From: Shewanella schlegeliana
GTDB taxonomy: Bacteria; Pseudomonadota; Gammaproteobacteria; Enterobacterales; Shewanellaceae
Direction of reading: 5' to 3'
Length of the DNA: 64,000 nt
NCBI RefSeq assembly: GCF_016765635.1
Contig: NZ_JAESVD010000003.1
Location: 478,162-542,161, forward strand
Each line of letters opens with the position of its first letter. Within the stretch, counting starts at the first letter, position 1. Both the position numbers and the translations under genes were made by a program. The notes under the pieces are model-generated. The model searched no databases and was not told the origin of the DNA. It saw nothing but the letters and a program-made list of their open reading frames with translations. Positions 48,590 to 58,613 of this stretch are shown in pieces.

Positions 48590-49294
48590 ATGACTGCACA
48601 TATCAATGGCAAAGCAGGCGATTTCGCTGAAACTATCATCATGCCTGGCGACCCGCTTCGCGCAAAGTATATCGCTGAAAACTTCTTAGAAGATGCGGTA
48701 GAAGTCACTAACATTCGCAATATGCTTGGTTATACTGGCTTCTATAAAGGTCAGCGCATCTCAGTTATGGGCCACGGCATGGGCATTCCTTCTATGGTTC
48801 TATATGCCCACGAACTTGTCGCTGATTTTGGTGTGAAGCGCATCATTCGCGTAGGTAGCCTAGGTGCGACTCAGCAAGACGTTAAAATTAACGATGTGAT
48901 TCTAGCCCAAGCAGCAGGTACCGATTCACCTACAAATGCTAAGCGCAGCAGTGGCTACCAGATGGCGACTTCGGCTACTTTCGATCTACTGCATAAAGCC
49001 TACATGATTGCCCAGCAAAAGCAGATCAATGTAAAAGTCGGCAACGTGTTTAGTGGTGATATGTATTACGATCCTGACGAAGACATGATCCCAGCACTTG
49101 AGCGTTTCGGCGTGCTAGGTATTGATATGGAAGTGGCTGGCCTATATGGTCTTGCTCACCATAAAGGATTTGAATCCCTAGCAATTTTAACGGTATCGGA
49201 TCACTGCTTAACTGGCGAAGAGACCACTGCAGAGGCTCGTCAGTTAACCTTTAATCAGATGATCGAGCTGGCATTAGAAACAGCCTGTCAATAA
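48590..49294 (+). CDS. deoD: Purine nucleoside phosphorylase DeoD
   Basis: Hexameric phosphorylase of 234 residues that splits inosine, guanosine and adenosine with phosphate. Family motifs: IIMPGDPLRAKYIAE (residues about 16-30), GHGMGIPS (about 63), VGSLG (about 88), DMEVAGLYG (about 178) and the catalytic Asp in TVSDH (about 200). GAGGATTACTC precedes the ATG. It sits apart from any deoCAB genes and ends in a good hairpin. The 220-bp upstream gap could hold nucleoside-responsive sites, but I see no clear CytR or CRP pair. Confidence 0.95.
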   Translation: MTAHINGKAGDFAETIIMPGDPLRAKYIAENFLEDAVEVTNIRNMLGYTGFYKGQRISVMGHGMGIPSMVLYAHELVADFGVKRIIRVGSLGATQQDVKINDVILAQAAGTDSPTNAKRSSGYQMATSATFDLLHKAYMIAQQKQINVKVGNVFSGDMYYDPDEDMIPALERFGVLGIDMEVAGLYGLAHHKGFESLAILTVSDHCLTGEETTAEARQLTFNQMIELALETACQ

Positions 49295-49302
49295 GAGTTA
49301 AA

Positions 49303-49335
49303 TAAGCCGCTCGAAGCCTAGCTTCCAGCGGCTTA
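49303..49335 (+). terminator. Terminator after deoD
   Basis: Long hairpin with outer arms TAAGCCGCT and AGCGGCTTA and inner arms GAAGC and GCTTC around CTA, followed by CTTTATT. It separates deoD from the transporter gene. Confidence 0.75.
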
Positions 49336-49384
49336 CTTTATTAATCATTAGTTTTAGCTCGTGATACAGCAAAATTAGGTACAG

Positions 49385-50557
49385 ATGATGAAAAACAAAA
49401 TATCCTTAACCTTGCTTAGCTTCCTAGCCAACTTTGTGATGGCAGGCTTTGCAACCCAGTTCGGTATGCTTATTGAGCCTATCAGCGAAAAATTCTCAGC
49501 AAACGTCAATGAAGTAGCCTCTATATTCTCACTGCTCAATGGTGGCGCATTGGCGGGCACTATTGCCGCCTTCTTCTTAATTGAAAGAATCGGCGTCAAA
49601 CGTATTACCCTGCTGAGCTACATAAGTATTGCACTGAGCGCCGCAGCGCTGCACTTCACCGGATCACTCAGCGTGGTCATGATCGCCATGACTGTTATCG
49701 GTCTTTGTGGTGGTGTGGGCCTTTGTATTGCGGGTACCATTGTGGTTTCGGTATGGAAAGACAAGATCCAGAGCACCATGTTAGTGGTTCAAGATGCCAC
49801 CTTTAACGTGGCTGGAGTAGTATTTCCGCTGATTACCACTTACGCACTAAGCAATGCCCTTTCTTGGAGTTACAGCTATCTGGCAGTAGGTATTGTAGCC
49901 CTTGCAACGGCTGCAATTGCACTCGCTACCAACTTCGAACTCTGTGAAGCCAAGGGCGAGAGTGGACAAGATAAAGAAAAGTCAGAGTGGAACCTTGGGA
50001 TCATTAGCGGCGGTTTAGGCTTATTCTTAGGTATGTTAGCCCTATACACCTTCCTGACTTGGGCGCCGATGTTCGTTAAAACTAAGTTCGATATTCCATT
50101 TGAAGACGCGGGCAACATCATTACCCAGTATTGGTCTGCCGCTCTAGTAGGTGCTCTCGTTTCTACCGTGATTGTTACCCGAGTTAAGATCCAGCACTTC
50201 CTGATGGGTGTGATTTCTCTGGCTTTCGTGATCACGACACTTATTGTAACCACTGAAAACCTAAACTGGATTGGCTATTTGACCTACGGTTACGGCTTTG
50301 CTTGTGCCGCACTTTATAACGCCTTTATTGCTTACGGCGTGTCGTTTGTGAAAAATGCCAGTAGCCGTAATGTTTCCTATATCTTAATCAGTGGTAGTGC
50401 TGGCGCGATGTTTAGCCCAGCAATTAGTTCATTATTTGAAAGTATCATCGGCCTACAAACTGTGATGTATGCTATTCCGGTGATCTATGGATTAATCATC
50501 CTGATGCTAGTGTTATCAAGTCGCCAAAAAGTGGCATTAACTCAGCAAACAGCGTAA
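49385..50557 (+). CDS. Major facilitator superfamily transporter (TsgA-like)
   Basis: A 390-residue protein with about 12 hydrophobic segments in two halves joined by a short charged loop (ELCEAKGESGQDKEKSEW, about residues 180-197). The N-terminal half has the layout of TsgA and FucP/YgjV-neighbour sugar-type MFS carriers. The substrate is unknown. It follows deoD by 90 bp behind a terminator and faces a Crp/Fnr-type regulator gene, so nucleoside or base uptake is a possible but unproven role. Two adjacent ATGs could serve as start. Confidence 0.82.
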   Translation: MMKNKISLTLLSFLANFVMAGFATQFGMLIEPISEKFSANVNEVASIFSLLNGGALAGTIAAFFLIERIGVKRITLLSYISIALSAAALHFTGSLSVVMIAMTVIGLCGGVGLCIAGTIVVSVWKDKIQSTMLVVQDATFNVAGVVFPLITTYALSNALSWSYSYLAVGIVALATAAIALATNFELCEAKGESGQDKEKSEWNLGIISGGLGLFLGMLALYTFLTWAPMFVKTKFDIPFEDAGNIITQYWSAALVGALVSTVIVTRVKIQHFLMGVISLAFVITTLIVTTENLNWIGYLTYGYGFACAALYNAFIAYGVSFVKNASSRNVSYILISGSAGAMFSPAISSLFESIIGLQTVMYAIPVIYGLIILMLVLSSRQKVALTQQTA

Positions 50558-50572
50558 CGGTTAATACACTCG

Positions 50573-50605
50573 ATAGCTCCAAGCCAGTTTAAGGGTTGGA
50601 GCTAT
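50573..50605. terminator. Shared hairpin between convergent MFS and Crp/Fnr genes
   Basis: Arms ATAGCTCCAA and TTGGAGCTAT surround a 13-base loop. It follows the transporter stop and touches the stop codon of the regulator gene, so it can act for both convergent transcripts. T runs are weak on both sides. Confidence 0.55.
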
Positions 50606-51273
50606 TCGATAAAGGCTTTCAATCCCGCAAGATCACAAATAACCAACCCCTCTCTCTCTCGCTTAATTAGATTAAGATCTTCGAGTTTTTTTACCGCACG
50701 ACGATAAACCCTGTCGGTTGTCGCGAATCGTTCAGCCTCCAAATAACACTTAGTAAAACCTTCTACTGGCAGGTCATTTAAATACTGATGATAAAGATCG
50801 TAGGCGATGTTATATGCGATGGGGTACAACATGCGGCGAGTGAAGATATCCACCGTATCTTGGTAGTCGATAGCGATAGCACTGGCAAAAAATAGCGCAA
50901 ACTGCGGGGTCTTCACTAACGCTTGCTGCAGCTTTTCGCCATTGATGATTGAGATCTCTAACGCTTCTTCGGCAATAATATCGAGCTGACACAAATAATC
51001 GGTAAAGAACTCCATCTCACCAAATATCTGTGAGTCACAGGTCATGGTCCCCAACTGAAAGCTACGGCCATTTCTCGCCGTATACCCCATGGATATACGC
51101 CCATAATTCACTAAGATCAGCGCATTCACCTGCTGGCCCTGTTGCATCAACTTATACTGTGCCGGAACGGTCTTGGTCTCAGTAATACAGTCTCGCATGG
51201 TCTGCTCGATAGCATCATGCTCTTGCTGCCATAAAGAGTGAAAGCGTCCTTTGGCGAGTGGTTTTAGCTGCAT
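50602..51273 (-). CDS. Crp/Fnr-family transcriptional regulator
   Basis: A 223-residue protein with a cNMP-binding-like beta-roll (about residues 25-115, with ILVNYGRISMGYTARNGR and GEMEFF), a dimerisation helix and a C-terminal winged helix (about 165-223). The N-terminal cysteine cluster of FNR is missing, so oxygen sensing by an iron-sulfur cluster is unlikely. The cyclic-nucleotide pocket is also not the CRP consensus. The ligand is unknown. It converges on the MFS gene. Confidence 0.82.
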   Translation of the reverse strand: MQLKPLAKGRFHSLWQQEHDAIEQTMRDCITETKTVPAQYKLMQQGQQVNALILVNYGRISMGYTARNGRSFQLGTMTCDSQIFGEMEFFTDYLCQLDIIAEEALEISIINGEKLQQALVKTPQFALFFASAIAIDYQDTVDIFTRRMLYPIAYNIAYDLYHQYLNDLPVEGFTKCYLEAERFATTDRVYRRAVKKLEDLNLIKREREGLVICDLAGLKAFIE

Positions 51274-51455
51274 AGTGGTATTAAGTTAACTGGGAATTGC
51301 CGATAGATGACGTAATTATACGCCTATAATCGCCTTAACCCTAAATGTCGCAGTAGGCTAAAACATAGCAACCTCTATGATTTAGTGGGGAAGTGTACTC
51401 AGTAGTCGCGAGGCCAGCCTGAAAGTTTGCAGTTCAGGCTGGAGCATTACAGAGA

Positions 51456-51707
51456 TTATTCTGAGGCAAGTTCTGGGTTGTTGCGGTTACGGTATAGTTT
51501 AAGCAGATGATAAACATTAATGCAGGCAACGAACGCATTCATCCCGGCGACAGGCCAAGCTTCAATAGATGCGCCATAGATGACGAACAATGCACAACCA
51601 GTAAAGTTTAGACATCTTAGCCAAATAATGTCTTTCATCATCAGTGAAATCGCAACCATCACTGATGCAGAGTAACCGATGATTTCAATAGTATTAACAG
51701 CTTCCAT
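51456..51707 (-). CDS. Small inner membrane protein, YgjV-like
   Basis: An 83-residue protein with three hydrophobic segments (about residues 7-25, 31-48 and 52-70) and a short charged C-terminus. It resembles the small YgjV-type membrane proteins, but no function is known. It is a single gene with a 339-bp upstream gap that it shares with rraA and that contains a palindrome and a possible structured leader (51710-51790). Confidence 0.65.
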   Translation of the reverse strand: MEAVNTIEIIGYSASVMVAISLMMKDIIWLRCLNFTGCALFVIYGASIEAWPVAGMNAFVACINVYHLLKLYRNRNNPELASE

Positions 51708-52046
51708 AAGGCACCTTCTATTAGGCCCTATGCCTTCCCTAAGCTAATCGGGGGATCCGTGCCCCTAAAGCGGCTCAAAATTTGAGTTTAAGTTAAATTA
51801 TCTGAGTACATGCTAACAAAAAAGCACACTAACTGTAATAAAAAAACGTCATATAATGACCCAAATCATGTTTTGGACGAATTTTTAACCAGTAAGACGA
51901 AATATTACCACATCACAACCGAACGACGTCTTTATAGGCAATTGCGTGATTGATAACTCTTTTATTTTTAAGAATCCCTTATATACTGAGTGAAACTACT
52001 TGTTTGCTCGGACTTCTGAGCATCTCTATCTATCAGGAGTGTTCTT
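51708..52046. promoter_or_regulatory. Divergent intergenic region between the YgjV-like gene and rraA
   Basis: This 339-bp gap has no credible gene. Near the YgjV-like gene (51710-51790) it holds the palindrome CTCAAA-A-TTTGAG (51774-51786) and a GGGG/CCCC hairpin. Before rraA there is TATACT (51982-51987), a possible -10 element with no good -35, and a ribosome binding site AGGAGTG eight bases or fewer upstream of the rraA ATG. The middle is AT-rich. Confidence 0.5.
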
Positions 52047-52532
52047 ATGGAATACAACACCTCAGAACTTTGTGACACTTATATCGATGTTGTTGATGTT
52101 GTCGAACCCATGTTCAGCAATTATGGTGGTTGTAACTCTTTCGGTGGTTCTATCAGCACCGTAAAATGCTTTGAAGACAATGGCCTTATCATTGATGCAC
52201 TTCAAGAAGATGGAGAAGGGAAAGTACTACTCGTCGATGGCGGTGGCTCACTTCGTCGTGCACTACTGGACTCAACAATTGCAGAAGCTGCTGTTGCGAA
52301 CAACTGGGAAGGCATCATCATTTACGGCTCTGTGCGCGATGTCGATGCATTAGAAGATCTGGATATCGGTATTCAAGCATTAGCCTCGATTCCTGTCGGC
52401 GCAGATAGCAATGCCGTTGGTGAATTAGAGATCCCAGTAAACTTTGGTGGTGTAACTTTCTTACCAGGCGATCATGTCTATGCCGATAACACTGGTATCA
52501 TTCTGTCACCAGAGCCTTTAGATATCGACTAA
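52047..52532 (+). CDS. rraA: Regulator of RNase E activity RraA
   Basis: A 161-residue trimeric inhibitor that binds RNase E and reduces RNA decay. The sequence [20 protein letters not shown] at the start and the core [20 protein letters not shown] (about residues 55-74) are diagnostic. It was once misnamed MenG (a methyltransferase). E. coli has 161 residues too. It ends in a clear terminator, so it is a single-gene unit. Its target RNase E is also the partner of CsrD from this window. Confidence 0.97.
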   Translation: MEYNTSELCDTYIDVVDVVEPMFSNYGGCNSFGGSISTVKCFEDNGLIIDALQEDGEGKVLLVDGGGSLRRALLDSTIAEAAVANNWEGIIIYGSVRDVDALEDLDIGIQALASIPVGADSNAVGELEIPVNFGGVTFLPGDHVYADNTGIILSPEPLDID

Positions 52533-52560
52533 TTGCCTTTGCTAAAGCAATATGAGTATG

Positions 52561-52587
52561 AGCCAGTCCTATGTGACTGGCTTTTTT
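52561..52587 (+). terminator. Intrinsic terminator after rraA
   Basis: Arms AGCCAGTC and GACTGGCT with the loop CTATGT, followed by TTTTT. Confidence 0.9.
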
Positions 52588-52670
52588 ATGCCTTAAGCAA
52601 GGTAAGCTTGCAGCCAAAAATTTAGCCCTTAAACTAGAGGCTAATATAAGCTCACTATAAGAATAACAAG

Positions 52671-53705
52671 ATGCAGTATTTAAACCTCTTCAACACCACT
52701 AAGCTAGCAAGCCTACTCAACACTCGTGAGGGTGAGACAAAGCTGGGTCAAGTCGTTCAACTAGCAGATGCTTCTCAGGACCTAAACACTAATTTAACTC
52801 AAGCGAAAGCCAATGGTGCCCGCTTTGTGATCATTGGGATAGGTGAAGATATTGGTCCCCGAGCTAATTTAGGGCGCGGTGGTGCTAATGATGCCTTCGA
52901 CAGCGCGATGGCACAGTTCCTCAATTTGCAATCGAACCGTTTCTTAAGCGGTGAGCAATGTATAGTGCTAGGCCAAGTCGACACCCAAGATCTACAGCTC
53001 CCAGCTAACGCAAGTACAGAGTCATTACGAAGCAAAGTCGAACAATTAGATCTGCGGGTTATTACGCTGCTAACCCAAGTGTTTAGTGCAGGACTGGAGC
53101 CTATCGTCATAGGTGGGGGTCACAATAACGCTTACGGCTTACTGATGGCAGCCAAAGCAGGGCTTAAACGCCCTATTGCGGCGGTAAATCTGGATCCACA
53201 TTCTGACTTTAGACCCAAAGAAGGTCGCCACAGTGGTAACGGTTTTAGTTATGCAGCAGCTTCAGGCGCATTAGGCTACTACCATGTTCTAGGCCTGCAC
53301 GAGCTTAAAAATAGCGAGACGACACTAGAGCAACTAAAAACCTTTGGCGGCCACTGGCATAGCCTGCAGCAAATTTGGATTCGACGCGAACTGAGTGTCG
53401 AGACTGCCGTAAAAAGCATCGCGAAAGATCTGAACAATACCCAACTTCCCGTCGCAATTGAAGTCGATCTGGACGCTATAACCAATATGCCAAGCAGTGC
53501 TTCCACTGCTGCTGGTGTCCCCTTACTCGATGCCTTGTTCTATGTCAGTTATATCGCTAAACATTGCCCAACCGCATACTTACACCTAGCTGAAGCCGCA
53601 CCTAGCTGCCACGTTGCAGGAGCCGCGGCGGGTCACCGTGAGACTGGCCAGAGTATCAGCGAACTGCTCTACTCCTACATTAGTGGACGTATAAATGCAC
53701 TATAA
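52671..53705 (+). CDS. Arginase/formimidoylglutamase-family hydrolase
   Basis: A 344-residue ureohydrolase-fold protein. Metal-binding positions are recognisable: His in GGGHNNAYG (about residue 144), D-x-H-x-D as DPHSDFR (about 168) and D-x-D as VDLDAI (about 265). GGGH rather than GGDH is typical of the HutG (formimidoylglutamase) branch. The third part lacks the usual PGVSAP segment and reads NMPSSASTAAGVP. No histidine-utilisation genes lie nearby, so the substrate is uncertain. Arginase, agmatinase or a related activity remain possible. Confidence 0.8.
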   Translation: MQYLNLFNTTKLASLLNTREGETKLGQVVQLADASQDLNTNLTQAKANGARFVIIGIGEDIGPRANLGRGGANDAFDSAMAQFLNLQSNRFLSGEQCIVLGQVDTQDLQLPANASTESLRSKVEQLDLRVITLLTQVFSAGLEPIVIGGGHNNAYGLLMAAKAGLKRPIAAVNLDPHSDFRPKEGRHSGNGFSYAAASGALGYYHVLGLHELKNSETTLEQLKTFGGHWHSLQQIWIRRELSVETAVKSIAKDLNNTQLPVAIEVDLDAITNMPSSASTAAGVPLLDALFYVSYIAKHCPTAYLHLAEAAPSCHVAGAAAGHRETGQSISELLYSYISGRINAL

Positions 53706-53908
53706 GCATTAATAATTATTCAACAATTACAAATAGTGTGTTGTAATGCGCTGTCAATTTTGCGATAGCCCGCGTAACCACTCATTTTCTTATTATCGTA
53801 AAGCGGATAGTTAACCTTCGTCACAGAGTGATAGATGAAAGATTCAGCAATCCGCTTCGATGGCTTACAATCGCACCAATTTAATTGCTAACGTATAGGA
53901 ACAGATAG

Positions 53909-54664
53909 ATGTCAGAGGACACTTCAAACAGCACTCATTTCGGTTATAAAACTGTTGAAGCTGAAAAGAAAGCCGACTTGGTTGCTGGCGTATTCCATTC
54001 TGTCGCAGCAAAATACGACATTATGAATGACGTTATGTCTTTCGGTATCCACCGTATGTGGAAACGCTTCACTATCGAAAGTGCAGGTGCACGTCCAGGC
54101 ATGAAAGTATTAGACCTAGCTGGCGGTACCGGTGATTTAACGGCTAAGTTTTCTCGTATCGTTGGTGAGACTGGCCAGGTAACTCTAGCCGACATCAATG
54201 ACTCTATGCTTAAGGTTGGTCGTGAAAAGCTACGCGACAAAGGCATTGTCGGTAACGTCAATTATGTTCAAGCTAACGCTGAAGCACTGCCGTTTCCAGA
54301 TAACCACTTTGATATCATTACCATCGCTTTTGGCCTACGAAATGTGACCGATAAAGATGCAGCTATCGCTTCTATGCTACGCGTACTAAAGCCAGGCGGA
54401 AAGTTACTTGTGCTTGAGTTTTCAAAGCCTCAGCATGACATTATGCGCAAAGTATATGATATCTATAGCTTCAAAGTGCTACCAAAGATGGGTTCTCTAA
54501 TCACGCAAGATGCAGACAGCTATGAGTATCTAGCGGAGTCAATCCGTATGCATCCAGATCAAGAGACTCTGAAGCAGATGATGGAAAATGCAGGCTTTGA
54601 GCAGGTCAACTACACCAATATGACTGACGGTATTGTTGCCTTACACAAGGGCTACAAATTCTGA
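53909..54664 (+). CDS. ubiE: Ubiquinone/menaquinone C-methyltransferase UbiE
   Basis: SAM-dependent methyltransferase of 251 residues for both ubiquinone and menaquinone synthesis. Motif I is [15 protein letters not shown] (about residue 68), and the family signature FGLRNVTD lies near 150. The length matches E. coli UbiE (251). It opens the operon ubiE-ubiJ-ubiB-tatABC, with 11 bp to ubiJ. AGGA precedes the ATG. Confidence 0.98.
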   Translation: MSEDTSNSTHFGYKTVEAEKKADLVAGVFHSVAAKYDIMNDVMSFGIHRMWKRFTIESAGARPGMKVLDLAGGTGDLTAKFSRIVGETGQVTLADINDSMLKVGREKLRDKGIVGNVNYVQANAEALPFPDNHFDIITIAFGLRNVTDKDAAIASMLRVLKPGGKLLVLEFSKPQHDIMRKVYDIYSFKVLPKMGSLITQDADSYEYLAESIRMHPDQETLKQMMENAGFEQVNYTNMTDGIVALHKGYKF

Positions 54665-54675
54665 TAGGACTCACT

Positions 54676-55299
54676 ATGTCTCGTGACTTGTCATTATTGG
54701 CCTGTGCCGCAATAGAGATCAGCCTAAACAAGCTGATCTCTCAAACTCCTGAAGAATACGCTAACTTACGTAGCATTCATGGCAAAGTCCTATGCATCCA
54801 GCTATCACAGCTTAGCTGGCCGCTGTATTTTCTATTCGCCAAAGAGATCCTAGTACTCTCTCGCTACGAGGGCGAAGTCACCACTAAGGTGAATGCCGAT
54901 GCCACCACCCTCTACCAACTGACAGAGGGCGCAAATCTCACTGAACTCATCAAACAAGACAAGCTCAGCCTCGAAGGCGATTTAAATCTGTTACAGACAT
55001 TCAGCCACTATATGCAGCAGGTTGATGTTGACTTTGCAGAGCCCCTTTCACGCTATATTGGTGATGCGCCAACGCACTTTATTCACCAAGGTATTAAGCA
55101 AGCCAAGCGCGATTTGACGAGTGTACTGTATAAAACTCGTTCACATATAGGCCAGCTTACGACCGAGGAGTATCGGCTCGCTCCTCACAAGCTCGAATTT
55201 ATCCATTTAAGTGATAGAATCGATGACCTCAGCGCCGATGTGGAGGCGACTGCGACACGGATAGACCAGCTTATCAATAGGGTAAAAACCAAACCATGA
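54676..55299 (+). CDS. ubiJ: Ubiquinone biosynthesis accessory factor UbiJ (SCP2 domain)
   Basis: A 207-residue protein (E. coli YigP/UbiJ has 201). The SCP2 lipid-binding domain occupies about residues 15-115, and a C-terminal coiled coil lies near 170-205. It binds ubiquinone intermediates in the soluble Ubi complex with UbiK. It overlaps ubiB by four bases (ATGA). Its position between ubiE and ubiB is diagnostic. Confidence 0.95.
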   Translation: MSRDLSLLACAAIEISLNKLISQTPEEYANLRSIHGKVLCIQLSQLSWPLYFLFAKEILVLSRYEGEVTTKVNADATTLYQLTEGANLTELIKQDKLSLEGDLNLLQTFSHYMQQVDVDFAEPLSRYIGDAPTHFIHQGIKQAKRDLTSVLYKTRSHIGQLTTEEYRLAPHKLEFIHLSDRIDDLSADVEATATRIDQLINRVKTKP

Positions 55300-56945
55300 C
55301 AGTAAAAAGTATCAGGCGCGCTTATCACGTAATCCGTACTGCATTGCACTACGGGCTGGATGATTTAATTCCCTCTAAGTTAACGCCTTGGTACTTCAAA
55401 CTATTAAGGTATTGCTTCTTCTGGCTACGAAATCAACATAAAGATAAAGTGGGCGGTGAGCGCTTAAAGCTTGCAATGCAAGAGCTTGGTCCGGTTTACA
55501 TCAAGTTCGGCCAGATGCTATCGACACGTCGAGATCTACTATCTGATGAGTGGGCCGAAGAGTTGGCGATGCTGCAAGACAGAGTCCCTCCGTTCGATTC
55601 TGCCATTGCTAGAGCTTCGATAGAGAAAGAGCTGAATGCCCCCATCGATTGTTATTTTGATGATTTTGATGATACACCTCTAGCTTCAGCCTCTATCTCA
55701 CAAGTACATACCGCCACATTGAAATCTAATGGTGCTGCCGTCGTTTTAAAGGTATTGCGTCCAGACGTCGAGAATAAAGTCAGCGCCGATCTACAACTGA
55801 TGTCCCAAGCTGCAAACGTTCTTGAAACCCTATTAGGCACTAATAATCGTTTGCGCCCTGCCGAAGTGGTCGAAGATTATCGCACCACCATTGAAGGTGA
55901 GCTAAATTTAAAGCTTGAGGCACTCAACGCCATCAAGTTACGTAATAACTTTATCGATTCGAATGCGCTCTACATCCCCTACATGTACGAAGAGTTATGC
56001 TTTACGCGCCTTATCGTTATGGAGCGTATCGACGGCATCCCTGTATCGGATAAAGTGGCACTTGAAGCACAAGGCACCAACCTTAAACTGCTAGCTGAGC
56101 GCGGAGTTGAGCTATTCTTCACTCAAGTTTTCCGTGATAACTTCTTCCACGCAGATATGCACCCAGGCAATGTCTTCGTCAGTAGAGAACACCCTAACGA
56201 CCCTTTCTATATTGGTTTAGATTGCGGCATCATGGGCACACTAACTGAAGAGGACAAGCGCTACTTAGCCGAAAACTTCCTAGCCTTCTTTAATCGTGAC
56301 TATCGCCGTATCGCTCAGCTCTACATCGAATCAGGCTGGGTATCTCCCGACACTGACGTTGCGGCTTTTGAACAGGCGGTAAAAGTAGTTTGTGAGCCGA
56401 TGTTTAATAAGCCACTTGATGAGATCTCATTCGGTCATGTCTTGCTGGAACTATTTAGAACTGCCCGCCGCTTCGACATGGTCGTGCAGCCACAGCTAGT
56501 TTTACTTGAGAAAACATTACTTTACATAGAAGGACTTGGGCGCCAGCTCTATCCTCAACTCGATTTATGGCAAACGGCTAAGCCTTTCCTTGAACAGTGG
56601 ATGTCTGAGCAAGTCGGCCCCAAGGTGATGACGGCTAAGGTTAAACAAAAACTGCCATATTGGGCAGAACAACTGCCCGAACTACCCGAGCTAATCTATG
56701 ACAATTTAAAAATGGGCCGCGACCTATCTAAAAATCAAAATAAATTGTTAGATCGATATCTCAAACATCAGCAAAAAGCGCATAAAAGTAACTATCTTTT
56801 GATTACATCGGCTGTTTTAGTGATCTGTGGCACTATTTTGTTAAACCAAGACGCTACACTATGGCCCTCTTATGGCAGTATTGGCATAGGCATCACTCTG
56901 TGGATGCTGGGATGGCGATCAAGACCAAAGAATCGCAAACTTTAG
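55296..56945 (+). CDS. ubiB: Ubiquinone biosynthesis kinase-like protein UbiB
   Basis: ADCK/UbiB-family atypical kinase of 549 residues with ATPase activity that supports coenzyme Q synthesis. The KxGQ motif appears as [11 protein letters not shown] (about residue 68), the Ala-rich loop as [10 protein letters not shown] (about 128) and the catalytic [10 protein letters not shown] lies near 285. Two hydrophobic segments at the C-terminus (about 500-540) anchor it in the membrane. Length equals E. coli UbiB within a few residues. Confidence 0.98.
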   Translation: MTVKSIRRAYHVIRTALHYGLDDLIPSKLTPWYFKLLRYCFFWLRNQHKDKVGGERLKLAMQELGPVYIKFGQMLSTRRDLLSDEWAEELAMLQDRVPPFDSAIARASIEKELNAPIDCYFDDFDDTPLASASISQVHTATLKSNGAAVVLKVLRPDVENKVSADLQLMSQAANVLETLLGTNNRLRPAEVVEDYRTTIEGELNLKLEALNAIKLRNNFIDSNALYIPYMYEELCFTRLIVMERIDGIPVSDKVALEAQGTNLKLLAERGVELFFTQVFRDNFFHADMHPGNVFVSREHPNDPFYIGLDCGIMGTLTEEDKRYLAENFLAFFNRDYRRIAQLYIESGWVSPDTDVAAFEQAVKVVCEPMFNKPLDEISFGHVLLELFRTARRFDMVVQPQLVLLEKTLLYIEGLGRQLYPQLDLWQTAKPFLEQWMSEQVGPKVMTAKVKQKLPYWAEQLPELPELIYDNLKMGRDLSKNQNKLLDRYLKHQQKAHKSNYLLITSAVLVICGTILLNQDATLWPSYGSIGIGITLWMLGWRSRPKNRKL

Positions 56946-57005
56946 CTAGACCTAAATAACTAAAGGTTCATAATAGAACCAGTATCTAATCAAGAGGATT
57001 CATCC

Positions 57006-57275
57006 ATGGGTGGCATTAGTATTTGGCAACTTCTTATCATTGCTTTAATTGTCGTATTATTGTTTGGAACTAAGAAGTTACGTTCATTAGGCGGTGATTT
57101 AGGTGGTGCAGTTAAAGGCTTTAAGAACGCCATGTCTTCTGAAGAAGAGAAGAAGGCTCTAGAAGAAAACGCAACTGACAAACCAGCTGCTGACACTGCT
57201 AAAGTGACAGAAACTGCAAAAGTTGCAGAGACAGCCGAGAAAAAGGCTGAGTCTAAGGGCAAAGAACAGGCGTAA
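57006..57275 (+). CDS. tatA: Twin-arginine translocase subunit TatA
   Basis: An 89-residue pore-forming subunit. The start [25 protein letters not shown] is the classical TatA membrane helix with the FG hinge, then the amphipathic helix and a Lys/Ala/Glu-rich tail. GAGGA lies before the ATG. tatA, tatB and tatC are 3-7 bp apart and form one operon. Confidence 0.97.
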   Translation: MGGISIWQLLIIALIVVLLFGTKKLRSLGGDLGGAVKGFKNAMSSEEEKKALEENATDKPAADTAKVTETAKVAETAEKKAESKGKEQA

Positions 57276-57281
57276 TCGACT

Positions 57282-57677
57282 ATGTTCGACGGTATCGGCT
57301 TTATGGAGTTGCTGCTGATTGGGATCTTGGGCCTAGTTGTACTTGGCCCTGAGAGACTCCCAACCGCAGTGCGCTCAATTTCTAGCTGGATCCGCGCCAT
57401 GAAAAAAATGGCTAACTCGGTAAAAGACGAATTAGAGCAGGAGCTTAAGATTGAGCAACTGCACTCTGATTTGAAAAATGCAGAGAGTCAGGGTTTAAAG
57501 AACCTTTCTCCAGAGTTACAGGATTCAATCGATCAATTAAAAGAAGCGGCTCAATCCGTTAATCGTCCTTATCAAGTAGAAGACGTTCCTGCGGCGAAGG
57601 ATACTCCTGCCAAAGAAACTCCTCCTGCAGAGACAAGTTCGACAACGAGTGCTAATTCAGACAAACCTAACGGGTAG
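57282..57677 (+). CDS. tatB: Twin-arginine translocase subunit TatB
   Basis: A 131-residue protein with the TatB start [27 protein letters not shown] (membrane helix with conserved Glu8 and the GPE hinge), an amphipathic helix and an acidic to Pro/Thr-rich tail. It forms the twin-arginine signal receptor with TatC. It is somewhat shorter than E. coli TatB (171). Confidence 0.97.
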   Translation: MFDGIGFMELLLIGILGLVVLGPERLPTAVRSISSWIRAMKKMANSVKDELEQELKIEQLHSDLKNAESQGLKNLSPELQDSIDQLKEAAQSVNRPYQVEDVPAAKDTPAKETPPAETSSTTSANSDKPNG

Positions 57678-57680
57678 TCC

Positions 57681-58436
57681 ATGTCACAACAGCAGCCATT
57701 AATCAGCCACCTGCTTGAGTTGCGCACTAAGTTATTGCGAGCAATTGGTAGTGTTCTTTTGGTGTTTATCTGCTTGGTATATTGGGCCAACGATATTTAC
57801 CATTATATGGCCACACCCTTGATGCAAGCTTTGCCTGAATCAAGCAGTATGATTGCAACCGATGTTGCAGCGCCATTTTTTGCCCCATTTAAATTGACCT
57901 TAGTGTTAGCGTTTTTTGTCGCTGTGCCCTACGTCCTTTATCAAGTGTGGTCATTTGTCGCGCCGGGTCTATATAAGCATGAAAAGCGCTTGGTTATGCC
58001 TCTGCTAGCGAGCAGCACGTTACTGTTCTATCTAGGTATTGCCTTCGCCTATTATATCGTTTTCCCTGTCGTCTTTGGATTCTTTACTAGCGTGGCCCCT
58101 GAAGGGGTTGAAGTTGCTACTGACATCAGCAGTTATTTGAATTTTATTCTAAAACTGTTCTTTGCATTTGGTTTAGCTTTTGAGATCCCTGTGGCAGTTA
58201 TTCTGTTATGTTGGGCTGGTGTAACCACACCTGCAGAGCTAAAAGAAAAACGACCATATATCGTGGTTGGTGCATTTGTCATCGGTATGCTACTGACCCC
58301 GCCAGACATCATCTCTCAAACTATGTTAGCGATTCCAATGCTGATCCTGTTTGAAGGTGGCTTACTTGCGGCACGTTTTTACAGCAAACCAGATGAAGAT
58401 GAAGATGAAAGTGAGCAGGAAAAATCTGAGTCTTAG
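57681..58436 (+). CDS. tatC: Twin-arginine translocase subunit TatC
   Basis: A polytopic protein of 251 residues with six membrane segments. The signal-binding N-terminus ([12 protein letters not shown]) and [12 protein letters not shown] (about residue 92) are conserved. The C-terminal tail is acidic ([10 protein letters not shown]). It recognises RR signal peptides together with TatB. A strong terminator follows. Confidence 0.98.
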   Translation: MSQQQPLISHLLELRTKLLRAIGSVLLVFICLVYWANDIYHYMATPLMQALPESSSMIATDVAAPFFAPFKLTLVLAFFVAVPYVLYQVWSFVAPGLYKHEKRLVMPLLASSTLLFYLGIAFAYYIVFPVVFGFFTSVAPEGVEVATDISSYLNFILKLFFAFGLAFEIPVAVILLCWAGVTTPAELKEKRPYIVVGAFVIGMLLTPPDIISQTMLAIPMLILFEGGLLAARFYSKPDEDEDESEQEKSES

Positions 58437-58462
58437 TACACTGACTAAATAAGCGTGTTTCT

Positions 58463-58507
58463 AAAAGGTATTATCTCGTGATAAACGACGTAGATAATAC
58501 CTTTTTT
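58463..58507 (+). terminator. Intrinsic terminator after tatC
   Basis: Fourteen-base arms AAAAGGTATTATCT and AGATAATACCTTTT with a 15-base loop, then TTTTT. It ends the ubiE-ubiJ-ubiB-tatABC unit. Confidence 0.88.
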
Positions 58508-58613
58508 GTTTTCAGCCCCCTCTTCTATCCCATCACATTTGTGTTTCAATTATCCGAATAAAATGTAAAATCAGTGTGAGTCTATCTATTGGGATAAAAG
58601 GAAGTTATTTTTG

